Part shown: one piece after another, positions 62,826-64,000 of the stretch
Numbering within the stretch: the first letter of the stretch is position 1
How the letters are laid out: every line of letters begins with the position of its first letter
Source of the DNA: Methylococcaceae bacterium
GTDB lineage: Bacteria; Pseudomonadota; Gammaproteobacteria; Methylococcales; Methylomonadaceae
Assembly: GCA_016715325.1 (NCBI GenBank)
Contig: JADKAL010000004.1
Span: 237,695-301,694, forward strand
Length of the DNA: 64,000 nt
Reading direction: 5' to 3'
The notes under the pieces: model-generated
What the model saw: the letters and a program-made list of their open reading frames with translations, nothing else
Databases searched by the model: none
Told to the model about the DNA's origin: nothing
Translations under genes and position numbers: made by a program

Positions 62826-63760
62826 AGGCACAGCTTTGGGAACAAGCGAAGCTGGGCGCTAAACGGCAGTATACCTGGAATGAAGCGGTGGTGCGGTGGC
62901 TGGACGAAACACAGCATAAGGCTTCACGCAAGGATGATCTAATGCACTTGCGCTGGCTTGACCCGTATTTGGCAGGTGTGGCACTGGAGGAGATCAACCG
63001 CGATTGTTTGGCAACACTGGTGCAAACCAAGCTGGGGCATGAAGTTAGCCACGGCACGGTTAACCGGATGCTGGCATTGATCCGTTCCATCCTTCGGAAA
63101 GCCGCCTTGGAATGGGACTGGCTGGACAAGGTACCGAAGTTTCGGTTGCTGCCGGAACCCAACCGCCGGATTCGCTGGTTGACACCCGTGGAAGCGCAGC
63201 GGTTGCTGGCAGAATTGCCGGATCACTTGCAAGCGATGGCGGGTTTTAGCCTGGAAACGGGTTTACGGCAAGCCAATGTGACGGGATTGCAATGGTCACA
63301 GGTCGATGTGACTCGGCGGTGCGCCTGGATTCATCCCGACCAAGCCAAAGCACGGCGGGCAATTGCGGTGCCGTTGTCGCAAGTGGCTGTCGCTCTCATC
63401 TGCGCCCAGATAGGTAAGCACTTGACTTATGTGTTTACCTACCAGGGCAAGCCGGTGATCCAAGTGAACACCAAAGCTTGGCGGCAAGCGTTACGGCGGG
63501 CGGGCATCAAGGATTTCCGCTGGCATGACCTGAGGCATACCTGGGCATCCTGGCATGTGCAAAGTGGGACGCCGTTGAATGTGCTACAGGAGTTGGGCGG
63601 TTGGGAATCGGCGGAGATGGTGCGGCGCTATGGCCATCTGTCCAGTGACCATTTGGCCGGGTATGTAGATCGGTTGGCGGCATTCCAATTGACCAAATCG
63701 GGACTTTCTAGCTACGATTTAGCTACGGTCAATAAAAACGACTCTGAAAAAATATTATAA
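62699..63760 (+). CDS. int: Tyrosine-recombinase integrase of the island
   Basis: 353 residues, intact. N-terminal arm/core-binding part ('MSLFKRKDSSVWWVKVTVNG', 'TWNEAVVRWLDETQ') and catalytic domain with the Arg of 'GFSLETGLRQANVTGLQWSQ', 'FRWHDLRHTWASWHVQSG' (His-X-X-Arg) and the final Tyr in 'AEMVRRYGHLSSDHLAGY'. It integrates DNA at the tRNA-Thr(CGU) 3' end seen 6-60 bp downstream. It is highly similar to the broken copy at 26417. Confidence 0.95.
   Translation: MSLFKRKDSSVWWVKVTVNGRIVQKSAGTSHRAKAQEFHDRLKAQLWEQAKLGAKRQYTWNEAVVRWLDETQHKASRKDDLMHLRWLDPYLAGVALEEINRDCLATLVQTKLGHEVSHGTVNRMLALIRSILRKAALEWDWLDKVPKFRLLPEPNRRIRWLTPVEAQRLLAELPDHLQAMAGFSLETGLRQANVTGLQWSQVDVTRRCAWIHPDQAKARRAIAVPLSQVAVALICAQIGKHLTYVFTYQGKPVIQVNTKAWRQALRRAGIKDFRWHDLRHTWASWHVQSGTPLNVLQELGGWESAEMVRRYGHLSSDHLAGYVDRLAAFQLTKSGLSSYDLATVNKNDSEKIL
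63709..63731 (+). repeat. 23-bp repeat shared with 27379-27401
   Basis: TAGCTACGATTTAGCTACGG plus TCA, with a duplicated TAGCTACG half. Lies within the integrase C-terminal codons, 34 bp from the attachment site. A candidate arm-type binding site. Confidence 0.65.
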
Positions 63761-63765
63761 GTCAC

Positions 63766-63819
63766 TGATTTTATGGAGCCAATGGCGGGAATCGAACCCA
63801 CGACCTACTGATTACGAAT
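63766..63819 (-). repeat. tRNA-Thr(CGU) 3'-end attachment-site copy, right
   Basis: Minus strand reads ...ATTCGTAATCAGTAGGTC, T-arm GTGGG-TTCGATT-CCCGC, then CATTGGCTCCA. As at 27222, the 5' half of the tRNA is missing to the right (CTAAGGTTAACG follows instead). A complete tRNA should therefore lie outside the window. Confidence 0.85.
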
Positions 63820-64000
63820 CTAAGGTTAACGCATTGATTAGCGTTGATTACCATTCATCATAAAGTGTAATAAAATATAAATCAATAATTTAATAATTTA
63901 TCGTCGTAATTTGTGCTGATTTGTATTCCGCGATATACTGCAAATACGGTTACATATTGGTTACATTTTAAAGGCGGATAAATGGCAAAGTAAGATTAAC
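63820..64000. other. Sequence right of the attachment site, no gene
   Basis: AT-rich, no tRNA 5' half and no complete ORF. Probably the beginning of the next integrated element. Confidence 0.5.

Overview
The window is 64 kb of bacterial chromosome, most likely from a gammaproteobacterium. The AcrAB-TolC-type efflux set, RtcR/RtcB/RtcA RNA repair, the Calvin-type class II aldolase and the RP4-like mobilisation genes all fit that group. A methanotroph-like (Methylococcales) host is plausible but not proven. The window is dense with accessory DNA: five insertion sequences, relics of others, a group II intron without its protein, several toxin-antitoxin pairs, and two copies of an integrase-plus-tRNA attachment site.

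Left part (1-27 kb). A PepSY-domain protein (cut by the window edge) precedes a tripartite RND efflux operon (HlyD-type adaptor, RND pump, TolC-type channel) and an HU gene with a clear terminator. Then come an ORF-less group II intron, the 3' end of an IS256-family element abutting a complete IS3-family element, and a decayed TIR-WD40 gene. A LytS/LytR-type two-component pair follows. Next is a duplicated cluster of lipoproteins and glycine-rich-domain proteins (13.6-19 kb), partly broken by a stop codon and an IS630 insertion. The rest is an unknown gene split by an intact IS256-family element, a frameshifted ABC exporter, a secreted small protein, a frameshifted propeller/di-haem cytochrome and a decayed integrase beside a tRNA-Thr(CGU)-like attachment site.

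Middle (27-42 kb). A Phd/PIN toxin-antitoxin pair and fructose-bisphosphate aldolase precede a large RNA-repair locus. The divergent regulator RtcR faces a sigma-54 promoter whose transcript would carry a tRNA-Ile-like RNA, then slipin, a zinc-ribbon protein and RtcB. These are followed by a GIY-YIG nuclease bracketed by inverted palindromic repeats, three AT-rich unknown genes and RtcA. A second promoter follows, then an RbfA-like protein, a second RtcB and an unrecognised coupled gene.

Right part (42-64 kb). A mobilisation module (relaxase, MobC, oriT with an RP4-type nic sequence, TraK-like protein) is followed by VapBC, an IS110 element and a tightly coupled AT-rich five-gene operon. That operon encodes a metallophosphoesterase, dTMP kinase, a degenerate thymidylate-synthase-like protein, a MazG-like protein and thymidylate synthase. 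It is the best candidate for an undescribed system. An IS66 element, a Wadjet/MksBEFG-type condensin defence operon (jetABCD), HigBA- and VapBC-type pairs, and an excisionase-integrase pair ending at a second tRNA-Thr-like site complete the window. The two attachment-like sites are direct repeats enclosing about 36.5 kb, so the right half is probably one member of a tandem array of integrated elements.

Several non-transposon genes carry single frameshifts, some in T homopolymers. They could be real pseudogenes or residual sequencing errors.
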